64,000 nt of DNA from SSC4 sp964443225 (GTDB taxonomy: Bacteria > Chloroflexota > Anaerolineae > SSC4 > Amarolineaceae). The stretch covers positions 6,910-70,909 of the forward strand of contig CAYUCC010000022.1 in NCBI GenBank assembly GCA_964443225.1, in the 5' to 3' direction. Every line of letters begins with the position of its first letter. Position 1 is the first letter of the stretch. The translations under genes and the position numbers were made by a program. This document shows, in pieces, positions 50,735 to 58,727 of this stretch. Under the pieces are notes generated by a model. It worked only from the letters and a program-made list of their open reading frames with translations, was not told the DNA's origin and searched no databases.

Positions 50735-53191
50735 ATGTTAGTTGACGTCGAACTCTACCGTACCGAAGTGCAGGTGCAGGCCAGGCCGCCTGTCACGTTG
50801 AGCGTCATCGACATCGCGCCACCGCACGCGCAGCGCACGCTGCTGTTCGTGCACGGTTTTGCGGGCCAGGCCAACCAGTGGGCCCGCCAGTTGGGCTACT
50901 TCTGTGACGCCAACCGCGTCATCGCGTACGATGCGCGCGGGCATGGACTGTCCGACAAACCCGAATCCTCCTACACGATGGCCGAGCTGCAGCGTGACCT
51001 CGCTGCCCTGATCGACCAGTTGAACCTGCCGCCGCGTTTCGTTATGATCGGGCATAGTTTTGGTGGCGCTGTAGCGGCCGAGTACGCCGCGGCCCATCCC
51101 CACCGCCTCGACGCCCTGGTGTTGATCGGTGCCGCGGGCGAATACCAGCTCAACGACTGGATGCGCCGCGCCCTGCATCTGCCATCGACCTGGTTGAAGG
51201 TCGTGGAACCCGTCGTGCGTACCCGCGTGAGCACGCCCACGTTCGTGATCAGGAACCTGTTCCAAAATACTCTCGAAGGCTGGCGAGGTTGGTCGGTGTT
51301 TGGTGAGATTCGCACCCCGACGCTGGTGATCATGGGACACCGCGACGACCTCTTTCCCCAGGCCGATTTCGACCAGGTGGCGGCCCGTATTCGTGGCGCG
51401 CTCAAGATCGAAATTCCGGTGTCCGCCCACATGGTCATGATCGAACGCGCCGACGCCGTCAACCGCGCCATCGAACGGTTTCTCAGCGGCCGCCAGGACA
51501 GTCCGGCAACCTGGGCGCAGGATCGCCCGGTGCGCAGCCGCGTACCCGAACGCCCCTGGCTGCGCTTCTACGATCGGGCAGTTCCGCACGAGGTGACGAT
51601 CCCCGACCGTCCGCTGACGCGGTTTCTCGAACGTGCCGCCCGTCGTTTTCCACTGCGCACCGCCGTCCATGACCCCAGCGGCGGCACCCATTTGCGTTAC
51701 TGGCAGCTCGAACGCGCGGCAAATCGCGTGGCGAACGCCCTGATCCGGCTGGGTATTCAAAAGGGTGATCGTGTTCTGCTGATGCTGCCCGGCAGCATGC
51801 AGGCGGTCATTGCTTTCTACGGTATTCTGAAGGCGGGCGCCCTCGTCGTGACCGCCAATCCGGCGGCGTCCGAGACGGAGCTGAAACACCAACTGGGTTC
51901 GAGCGGGGCGCGCATCGTGATTACGTCGGATCACCAGCGGGCGATGGCCGAATCACTCGTTGGGCGTAAGACCGTCGAGTGGGTCCTGGAAACGACAGTG
52001 GATGAGTACTATACGCTGCTGCCACGTGTCCATTACCGCCTGCAGGCCGGTTCACGGTCCGAGCCGCGCCCGCTCGGTTTTTTGTCCTGGTCCGAGTGGG
52101 TACGCAAAGCGTCTCCCCAACGCCCCACCGTGACGCTGCAGCCCCAGGACGGCGCCCTGATCCAATTCACCGCCGGCACGACCGGACCCCCGCGCGCGGC
52201 GCTGCTGACCCATGGCAACCTGGTGGCGAGCACGATTCAGGTTCGCCACTGGTTTCCGGGTCTGCAGGATGGTCAGGAACGATTCCTCTCGGCCCTGCCG
52301 ATCTTCCACATCTATGGTATCCTGGCGGGCATTCACCTGCCGATTGCCCTCGGTGCAACGCTGCTGACAGCACCGGCCACCGATGCACCACAGGCGTTGG
52401 CAGCGATCAAACGTTACCGCCCAACGGCATTTGCCGCGACACCAGCCATGTTCCTGGAGATGACCGGTGTGCGTGACCTGCGCAGTTACGACGTCGATGC
52501 CGTCAGATTGTACGTCAGCGGCGCTGCGCCCCTTCCGGTCGAGATTCACGAGGCATTCGAGCGGCTCAGCAAAGCGCGGCTGCTGGAAGGCTACGGCATG
52601 AGCGAGGCGCCGGTGGTCTGTGTCGATACCCTGAGCGACCTGCGCAAGCCGGCGACGGTCGGTTTGCCCTTACCGAACACCGACGTGCGGCTCGTCGACC
52701 CCGTGACGCAGGATGACGCCGGTGCGGGCGACGTCGGCGAATTGTGGGTCAGCGGTCCCCAGGTCATGCCGGGTTACTGGCAGGACGCGGCGGCCACTGC
52801 GAACGCGCTGGTCGCCGACGATGACGGTAAGGTGTGGCTGCGCACGGGCGATTTGGCCGCCATGGATCGTGACGGTTATCTGCGCATTCTGGGTCCGCTG
52901 CACGATCGCTGGTACGCGTCCGATGCGGGCCGGACGCTCGTTTTGCCACGACCTATCGAGGAAGTGCTGTACGAGCACCCTGGCATCAAAGAAGCGGCGG
53001 TGCTGCCGGGCGACGGGTCGCCGCATGCGTTCATCGTGCTGCACCCGGGCGAACGTGCAGCGGCGGACGAGATCATCGCCTACTGCCGCCTGCGCCTGCC
53101 CGAACCCATGGTGCCGCAGACAATCACCTTTCGTGACAGCCTGCCCAAAGATGCTTTGGGCCGGGTGCTGCGGCACGGTCTGACAACATAA
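50735..53191 (+). CDS. Alpha/beta-hydrolase fused to AMP-forming acyl-CoA ligase
   Basis: The 818-residue product has an alpha/beta hydrolase in residues 1-270, with TLLFVHGFAGQANQWARQLG, the nucleophile in MIGHSFGGAVAAEYAA, Asp in MGHRDDLFPQ and His in VSAHMVMIER. From about 290 an ANL-family ligase follows, with P-loop IQFTAGTTGPPRAALLTHGN, A5 motif LLEGYGMSEAPVV, A7-like WLRTGDLAAMDRDGYLRI and a final Lys in SLPKDALGRVLR. Ligase Lys and hydrolase triad are all visible. One polypeptide could release and re-activate an acyl group. ATG 50735 has no strong SD. Confidence 0.85.
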   Translation: MLVDVELYRTEVQVQARPPVTLSVIDIAPPHAQRTLLFVHGFAGQANQWARQLGYFCDANRVIAYDARGHGLSDKPESSYTMAELQRDLAALIDQLNLPPRFVMIGHSFGGAVAAEYAAAHPHRLDALVLIGAAGEYQLNDWMRRALHLPSTWLKVVEPVVRTRVSTPTFVIRNLFQNTLEGWRGWSVFGEIRTPTLVIMGHRDDLFPQADFDQVAARIRGALKIEIPVSAHMVMIERADAVNRAIERFLSGRQDSPATWAQDRPVRSRVPERPWLRFYDRAVPHEVTIPDRPLTRFLERAARRFPLRTAVHDPSGGTHLRYWQLERAANRVANALIRLGIQKGDRVLLMLPGSMQAVIAFYGILKAGALVVTANPAASETELKHQLGSSGARIVITSDHQRAMAESLVGRKTVEWVLETTVDEYYTLLPRVHYRLQAGSRSEPRPLGFLSWSEWVRKASPQRPTVTLQPQDGALIQFTAGTTGPPRAALLTHGNLVASTIQVRHWFPGLQDGQERFLSALPIFHIYGILAGIHLPIALGATLLTAPATDAPQALAAIKRYRPTAFAATPAMFLEMTGVRDLRSYDVDAVRLYVSGAAPLPVEIHEAFERLSKARLLEGYGMSEAPVVCVDTLSDLRKPATVGLPLPNTDVRLVDPVTQDDAGAGDVGELWVSGPQVMPGYWQDAAATANALVADDDGKVWLRTGDLAAMDRDGYLRILGPLHDRWYASDAGRTLVLPRPIEEVLYEHPGIKEAAVLPGDGSPHAFIVLHPGERAAADEIIAYCRLRLPEPMVPQTITFRDSLPKDALGRVLRHGLTT

Positions 53192-53210
53192 CATAACAAG
53201 AAGGAATGCA

Positions 53211-54725
53211 ATGGAAATTCAAGTCGTCACGTCGTTGCTCGACACCGTCGAGGCAGATCTCCTGGTGGTTGGCCTGTTCGAATCGTTAACCGCCGCCGGA
53301 TACGAGGCGTGCGATGCGCCCCTGCGTGGTTTGATCGGGCAGGTGGTTGGCCTGGGAGACTTCAAGGGTGAGGCCTACAAAACCACGCTGCTCTACACGC
53401 CAGGTGGGACAGCCCCGGCTGGCCGTCTGCTGCTGGTTGGTCTGGGCAAACCGGACGCCTTCACCGCCGACACGGCGCGGCGCGCCGCGGGGGTTGCTGC
53501 GCAGACCATGGTCAAGCTGCAGGTGCGCCGCGTGGCTGTCGCGCTCCCTGGCCTGGGTCAGGAGGTCGTAGCACCAGAGAGTCTTGCCCAGGCGCTGGTC
53601 GAAGGCACGCTGTTGGGGCTCTATCGATTCGCCGGATATCGCCGCAGCGGCCCGGCGAATGTTGCGCAGGTGGAGGTGCTGCAGCTGGTAGTGCCGCCTG
53701 GGACGCCCGTGGAGGCGTATCAGCGGGGTGTGCGGGTTGGTGAGGTGTTGGGTGAGGCGAGTAACCAGGCGCGTGATTTGACCAATGCCGTCGGCAACCT
53801 GCTGCCCCCACGCGAGCTGGCGGCGCGCGCCCAGTCACTGACCGAAGGTACCGGAATTGTGTGCACGGTGTACGACGAAGAGACCATGCGAGAGTGGGGC
53901 ATGGGCGCCTTGCTCAGCGTCAGCCAGGGCAGCGCCGAAGAGGCGCAGTTCATCGTCATGGAGTATTTCCCCGCGGCAGCCGCGACCCAGGAGACGCTGG
54001 TGTTGGTCGGTAAGGCGATTACGTTCGACACCGGCGGTATCTCGATCAAGCCCGCCGACAAGATGTGGCTGATGAAGAGTGATATGGGGGGTGGTGCCGC
54101 CGTCATCGGTGCCATGCGTGCCATTGCGCGGCTTCAACTGCCTGTGCGTGTGGTTGGCCTGGTGTGTGCCGCCGAAAACATGCCCGGTTCGAAGGCCATC
54201 AAACCGGGTGACGTCGTGCGGGCGCTCAACGGGAAGACGATCGAGTACATCTCGACCGATGCGGAGGGCCGGATGGTATTGGCCGATGGCCTCGCTTTTG
54301 CCGAACGGTATGCGCCGGCCGCCATCATCGACTGCGCGACGTTGACCGGCACGATGGTGCGCGCGCTCGGCCTGGAGCTGAGTGGGGTGTTCTGCAACGA
54401 TGACGCGTTGTATGCTCGCCTGTCGCAAGCCAGCACGCGTGCGGGTGAGCCGATCTGGCGTATGCCGCTGTGGCAGCCCTACCGCGAACGGATCGACAGC
54501 GACGTGGCCGACATGAAAAACAGCGGTGGTTTGCCCGGTGGTGCGATCAACGCCGCGCTGTTTTTGAACGAGTTCGTGCCGTCGGGCACGCCCTGGGCGC
54601 ACTTCGACATTGCGGCAACGGCATTCCAGGAGACGGATCGGGCATTCATGACGCGGGGCGCAACGGCGGTGCCCGCACGTCTGTTGGTGGAACTGGTGCG
54701 GGACTGGTCAGGCGAGACAGTCTGA
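53211..54725 (+). CDS. pepA: Leucyl aminopeptidase (M17)
   Basis: The 504-residue enzyme has VGKAITFDTGGISIKPADKM and DMGGGAAVIGAMRAIA, and the signature STDAEGRMVLADGLAFAERY (NTDAEGR in most members, here Ser first). The two zinc ligands and catalytic Lys/Arg are in these segments. It removes N-terminal residues from peptides in the cytoplasm. It starts 20 nt after the ligase fusion with an aagga SD. Confidence 0.95.
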   Translation: MEIQVVTSLLDTVEADLLVVGLFESLTAAGYEACDAPLRGLIGQVVGLGDFKGEAYKTTLLYTPGGTAPAGRLLLVGLGKPDAFTADTARRAAGVAAQTMVKLQVRRVAVALPGLGQEVVAPESLAQALVEGTLLGLYRFAGYRRSGPANVAQVEVLQLVVPPGTPVEAYQRGVRVGEVLGEASNQARDLTNAVGNLLPPRELAARAQSLTEGTGIVCTVYDEETMREWGMGALLSVSQGSAEEAQFIVMEYFPAAAATQETLVLVGKAITFDTGGISIKPADKMWLMKSDMGGGAAVIGAMRAIARLQLPVRVVGLVCAAENMPGSKAIKPGDVVRALNGKTIEYISTDAEGRMVLADGLAFAERYAPAAIIDCATLTGTMVRALGLELSGVFCNDDALYARLSQASTRAGEPIWRMPLWQPYRERIDSDVADMKNSGGLPGGAINAALFLNEFVPSGTPWAHFDIAATAFQETDRAFMTRGATAVPARLLVELVRDWSGETV

Positions 54726-54736
54726 GCGGCGATCAA

Positions 54737-54811
54737 GGCCTGTAGAAGAATAACTTCCTGTGATTTGGGCGAATTCCGGCCATTTTGCAGGAAGTTCTTA
54801 TTCTACAGGCC
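54737..54811. terminator. 24-bp near-perfect inverted repeat between convergent genes
   Basis: Arms 54737-54760 and 54788-54811 match in 22 of 24 bases around a 27-nt loop. The structure fills the gap between the pepA stop and the stop of the anti-sigma-like gene at 54813. A bidirectional terminator is likely. Confidence 0.8.
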
Positions 54812-54812
54812 C

Positions 54813-55202
54813 TCAGTGGGCGGTGCTGGCGGTTTTGCCCGATGATGTGCGGGCGCGCCAGAAATAGGCGATCACACCCACGACGGACACCGCCGATCCG
54901 ACCGCAGCGGCGCCCAGGACCCAGTCACGCCGTGTTTCGGGAATGTTCACGAAACCCGTGGGGTCTTGTGCGAGGTGTTCATAACCGGCGGTGATCAGAG
55001 CCTGATGCAGATCCATACGGTAGGCCGGGCGGGGTCGTATCGGCCGCAGGACCGCCACTACCTCGTGCGCCAACCGCAGCAGCGGAGCCAGCTCCGACCG
55101 CAGTTCGGGAAAGAGCAGCAGGAAGTCACTGGTGTGCTCTTCTCCGGCAATCAGTCGATCCGCATGGGCGGCCAGGATCTCGGTAACCATTTGTTGCGAC
55201 AT
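54813..55202 (-). CDS. Anti-sigma-factor-like membrane protein
   Basis: I chose ATG 55202, with gaggaa about 8 nt upstream. The 129-residue protein has an N-terminal helical part (EILAAHADRLIAGEEHTSDF, LLFPELRSELAPLLRLAHEV) and one membrane helix near the C-terminus (VLGAAAVGSAVSVVGVIAYF). This resembles helical ECF-type anti-sigma domains without the zinc HxxxCxxC motif. The ECF sigma gene lies on the same strand beyond degV. The role is inferred. Confidence 0.55.
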   Translation of the reverse strand: MSQQMVTEILAAHADRLIAGEEHTSDFLLLFPELRSELAPLLRLAHEVVAVLRPIRPRPAYRMDLHQALITAGYEHLAQDPTGFVNIPETRRDWVLGAAAVGSAVSVVGVIAYFWRARTSSGKTASTAH

Positions 55203-55262
55203 CACACGGTTCCTCACTGATCGCAGCCGCCCACCTGTGGGCAGGGTACGATCGCTAGGGCT

Positions 55263-55345
55263 TAGACTCATGTTCTGTCGAAACCTGGGGTTTCGAGGCG
55301 ACACGGCATCCCAAAAACGCCTGGTTTCTCCAGAACATGAGTTTA
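55263..55345. terminator. Imperfect 26-bp inverted repeat at degV stop
   Basis: Arms 55263-55288 and 55320-55345 pair with about four mismatches (core actcatgttctg). The right arm includes the degV stop on the minus strand. It resembles the other stop-anchored palindromes in this window. Confidence 0.7.
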
Positions 55346-56182
55346 GATCGGGTAGGCCACGACACCCAGGGTGCCTGGACCCAGGTTGGCGGCAATCGAC
55401 GTGGCCAGCGGCGCCACGAACGAATGTTCGCACCGAAAACGATACTGTGCCTGATCCATCAACTGATGGGCTTCCTGCGATGCATGGGCGTGGATGATGG
55501 CCAGGTGCATCGGCCCGCTGCCGACCCTGGCTTCGATCAAATCCAGCATGCGCGCCACGGCCTGCCGGCGGGTGCGGATGCGTTCGGTGACGTCCAGGCT
55601 GCCTTCTTCGAGGGTGATGATCGGCTTGAGGTCGAGCAGCGAAGCCAGGACATGCTGGATGGTCGTCACGCGGCCGCTCATCTGGGCATATTTCAAGGTC
55701 TTGAGGGTCAGAATGATCTGGACGTGGGCACGGATCGTATGCAGACGAGCCAGGATGTCCTCCATCGTGGCTCCAGCCTGCGTCATCGTATAGGCCTCCC
55801 AGACCATGAAGCCCAGACCAGCCGACCCGGCCAGGCTGTCGAACACCTCGACGCGTACCTGGTCTGCGACCATCTGCCGCGCCAACTCTGCCGAATTGAC
55901 CGTGCCGCTCAACTTGCCTGTAATGTGCAGCGACAGGACTTCATCACCCGCGGCGCCCAATTGCCGGTAAACGTCCGCCAGGACACCGGGTGCGGGCTGC
56001 GAGGTCTTGGGAATCATGCCCAGTTCGTTGACGCGGCGATAAAACGTCGCTTCGTCGATCGTCACCCCTTCCAGGTACGTTTCGGTGCCAAACTGGATCG
56101 TGATAGGGACCACCGTCACCTCGAGACGATCAAACCAGTCGCGCGGCAAATCACAGGTGGAATCGGTGACGAGTCGAATCAT
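55343..56182 (-). CDS. degV: DegV-family fatty-acid-binding protein
   Basis: The 279-residue protein starts MIRLVTDSTCDLPRDW and has TSQPAPGVLADVY, HITGKLSGTVNSAELA, YAQMSGRVTTIQ and KPIITLEEG. These are the usual DegV motifs, with the Ser/Thr that contact the fatty-acid head group. The family (FakB in Firmicutes) presents fatty acids to a FakA kinase. No fakA is seen here. Confidence 0.93.
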   Translation of the reverse strand: MIRLVTDSTCDLPRDWFDRLEVTVVPITIQFGTETYLEGVTIDEATFYRRVNELGMIPKTSQPAPGVLADVYRQLGAAGDEVLSLHITGKLSGTVNSAELARQMVADQVRVEVFDSLAGSAGLGFMVWEAYTMTQAGATMEDILARLHTIRAHVQIILTLKTLKYAQMSGRVTTIQHVLASLLDLKPIITLEEGSLDVTERIRTRRQAVARMLDLIEARVGSGPMHLAIIHAHASQEAHQLMDQAQYRFRCEHSFVAPLATSIAANLGPGTLGVVAYPI

Positions 56183-56262
56183 AGGCCTCTATTCCGGGTG
56201 ACACGCTGTGCGGTGGTACCCAGTCTTCGCGGAACCACCAGGACGTCGTTGTTTGGCGATGT

Positions 56263-56850
56263 CTAAAAGCCGCGGGCCGTCAGATCGTCGCGCAGGGCAA
56301 CCAACGTGCGGTGGTACAACGACTTCACTGCACCCTCGGTACGCCCCATGATCTGGCCGATTTCGGCATTCGGCAGACGGTCCACGAATTTCAACAGCAT
56401 CAACTGCTGGCGATCTTCGGGTAAGCGCCGGATCGCAGCCACGAGCGCCGTGTACCGTTCGCGATCTTCAGCGTGGGACTCTGGCCCCTGCCGCCTGGAA
56501 CCCGCGGCCTCCAGGTTGTCCAGCGACACCACCTTGCGGCGGCTGCGGTCGCGATGCCAGTTGGCCACCAGGTTGTGCGCAATGCGGTACAACCAGGCAG
56601 AGAAGGGCAGCCCGCGCTGCACGTAACTGCCGATGTTGTCCAGCGCCCGAAAGAACGTGCGCGCCGTCAAATCCTCGGCGTCGGCGTGGTTACCGGTGCG
56701 ATAATAGATGTAGCCGTAGATACGATCCACGTATCGCTCGTACAACCGGCCAAACGCCTCCGGATCGGTTTTGGCCCGTTCGACCAGGTCGAGCTCGCTC
56801 TCGATCGGTGCCACTGCTGGCTTTTCCTTCCACTTCAGGCCCATCGGCAA
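56263..56850 (-). CDS. ECF-type RNA polymerase sigma factor
   Basis: The 195-residue protein has a sigma-2 region (FGRLYERYVDRIYGYIYYRT, ADAEDLTARTFFRAL, FSAWLYRIAHNLVANW) and a sigma-4 HTH (LPEDRQQLMLLKFVDRLPN, AEIGQIMGRTEGAVKSLYHR). ATG 56850 or 56844 can start. An anti-sigma-like gene lies two genes downstream on the same strand, with degV in between. Confidence 0.93.
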   Translation of the reverse strand: MPMGLKWKEKPAVAPIESELDLVERAKTDPEAFGRLYERYVDRIYGYIYYRTGNHADAEDLTARTFFRALDNIGSYVQRGLPFSAWLYRIAHNLVANWHRDRSRRKVVSLDNLEAAGSRRQGPESHAEDRERYTALVAAIRRLPEDRQQLMLLKFVDRLPNAEIGQIMGRTEGAVKSLYHRTLVALRDDLTARGF

Positions 56851-57327
56851 TGTGCTTGCCGTTTTTCGGAGAAACCAGGCCTGAGTGCGCAGTGGCAGAG
56901 ACGGTTATCCACCGCATCTCTGCAGACGGACCCCCGCCATCACGCGTCGCGTCACGGCGGATGTGACCGTTTACTAGAACACCGCAGGCCCGGAAAGGTC
57001 GCGCTGGCTTTTTGGCGATGAGGCACCCGTGCGCCGGATGCCATCATGTGTGCTTGAGGGCGATTTTAACTGAACTCGCAAAAGATGGCAACTGTGCAAC
57101 TGCCACCGCCAAATTCGATCAATAGAGCACGGGAAGTTGTTCTTTTGCAAGCCCTTAGCGTCCATGCCATCGGCCCAGCCGCAGGGTCTGGTGCCAAGGG
57201 AGCATCTGTCGTTTGAAGCGCAGCAGCTGCACCGCTGAGTTTGCCGTGCTGCGCGGCTTATGATACACTAGCCCGTTGTGTTGTAAAAGCTGCCGAGTTT
57301 GACAGCACATCATGAGGAAGAACAAAC
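56851..57327. other. Divergent intergenic region between sigma factor and Thr/Pro-rich protein
   Basis: No gene or RNA was recognised. Promoter-like TTGCCG (57241-57246) and TACACT (57264-57269) with a 17-bp spacer face the downstream gene, whose gaggaag SD starts at about 57311. Confidence 0.45.
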
Positions 57328-58134
57328 ATGATGCGAATACGATTGGGTGCCAGCTGGTACCCGCTTTCGATGCTGATGATCGTGGGTGCGCTGTTGATAA
57401 CCGTGGGTGTCGCGCGTGCGTGGCAGGGCCAGGCGGTGATTGCCTCTCCCCAACCCTTTTCGACCCTGCGCGGTGTCATTTCCATCAACGGCTCCACCGC
57501 TCATCCCGAATTTCAACGCTACCAGCTCTACTTCAAGTCCGAAAGTGTACCGGATGACTGGCACTTCATGTTCGAACAGACGAACCAGGTGACCAACGGT
57601 CTGTTGGGTACGTGGGATACGCGCAGTGTACCCGATGGCACCTACGCCTTGCTCTTGCGTACGGTGCGCCTGGACGGTAACTACGACGAAACCGCCGCCA
57701 ATGGGCTTCTCGTGGTCAATTCGCGTCCACCCGATACACCAACCCCCACCCCGACCGAAGATACGACCGCCGAACCGGAGGCAACCGAAACACCGGCCGC
57801 CACACCAACGCCCGTGGTGGTAGAACAGCCGCAGATCGCGACACCCACACCGCGTCCGGCGTTGACGATCACCAATACGTCGCCAATTACCACCACATCG
57901 ACACTGACCGATACCGAGGACACCACTGGTGCGGATGGCGGGGATACCGGTGACGACGGTGTCCTGGGAGGCTTCCTCGATCTTGGGCAGGTCTCTGAGT
58001 CGTTGAGTCTGTCCAGCCTGGGTGATGCGTTCGTGCGCGGGGCTCGGGTAGCCGTTGCCGGCTTCCTGTTGTTTGGTGCCTACCTGGTACTGCGTTGGCT
58101 GTTCCGTTTTCTGCGGTCGCGCTTCGAAGCCTGA
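57328..58134 (+). CDS. Thr/Pro-rich membrane protein with N-terminal signal and C-terminal anchor
   Basis: The 268-residue product has a signal helix (PLSMLMIVGALLITVGVARA), a ~100-residue beta domain (AVIASPQPFSTLRGVISING, then LGTWDTRSVPDGTYALLLRT) that resembles Ig-like modules of cell-surface proteins, a ~75-residue Thr/Pro/Glu spacer and a C-terminal hydrophobic helix with a basic end. It should be exposed on the cell surface. It ends 6 nt before pth. Confidence 0.7.
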   Translation: MMRIRLGASWYPLSMLMIVGALLITVGVARAWQGQAVIASPQPFSTLRGVISINGSTAHPEFQRYQLYFKSESVPDDWHFMFEQTNQVTNGLLGTWDTRSVPDGTYALLLRTVRLDGNYDETAANGLLVVNSRPPDTPTPTPTEDTTAEPEATETPAATPTPVVVEQPQIATPTPRPALTITNTSPITTTSTLTDTEDTTGADGGDTGDDGVLGGFLDLGQVSESLSLSSLGDAFVRGARVAVAGFLLFGAYLVLRWLFRFLRSRFEA

Positions 58135-58140
58135 TGACCG

Positions 58141-58713
58141 ATGACCACCAGGCTTGTGATGGTTGTCGGGTTGGGAAACCCGGGTCCGCGTTACGCGCGT
58201 CATCGGCATAACGTCGGCTTTCAGTGCGTCGACCTGCTCGCCCAGCGAGCCCGGCTGGTCTTCGATCGCGTCCAGTTTCGGGCGGCGATTGCCACCGGGG
58301 AGATTGCAGGTGTGCGCGTACTCCTGGCAAAACCACAGACCTTCATGAATCTGAGCGGCCAGGCGGTGGTGCCCCTCCTGCGATATTACAGGATCGAGCC
58401 CGCCGACATGCTTGTCCTGTACGATGAATTGGACCTGCCGCTGGGACGCCTGCGGCTGCGTGCGGAAGGCGGCGCCGGGGGCCACAACGGGATGAAATCG
58501 ATCATAACCCAGCTGGGCAGCCCGGCGTTTCCGCGTTTGCGGATCGGCATTGACCGCCCCCCGGGCCGCATGGAGCCGGCTGACTACGTGCTGCAGGACT
58601 TCACGACCGAGCAAGAGATCGAGATGGCCTTCGTACGGCCGCGCGCCGTGGAAGGTATCGAAACCTGGTTACGCGATGGGCTCATGATTGCCATGAACCG
58701 CATCAACGCCTGA
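58141..58713 (+). CDS. pth: Peptidyl-tRNA hydrolase
   Basis: The 190-residue enzyme has MVVGLGNPGPRYARHRHNVG with the catalytic His, LLAKPQTFMNLSGQAVVPLL, DELDLPLGRLRLRAEGGAGG and HNGMKSI. It releases tRNA from stalled peptidyl-tRNA. It is followed 14 nt later by mfd, a gene order common in bacteria. Confidence 0.96.
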   Translation: MTTRLVMVVGLGNPGPRYARHRHNVGFQCVDLLAQRARLVFDRVQFRAAIATGEIAGVRVLLAKPQTFMNLSGQAVVPLLRYYRIEPADMLVLYDELDLPLGRLRLRAEGGAGGHNGMKSIITQLGSPAFPRLRIGIDRPPGRMEPADYVLQDFTTEQEIEMAFVRPRAVEGIETWLRDGLMIAMNRINA

Positions 58714-58727
58714 TCGGAGACATCTTC

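Noticed and set aside
56851..57327. tRNA or small RNA in the 477-bp gap
   Set aside because: No cloverleaf, TTCRANY-like loop or strong hairpin with T-tract was seen.
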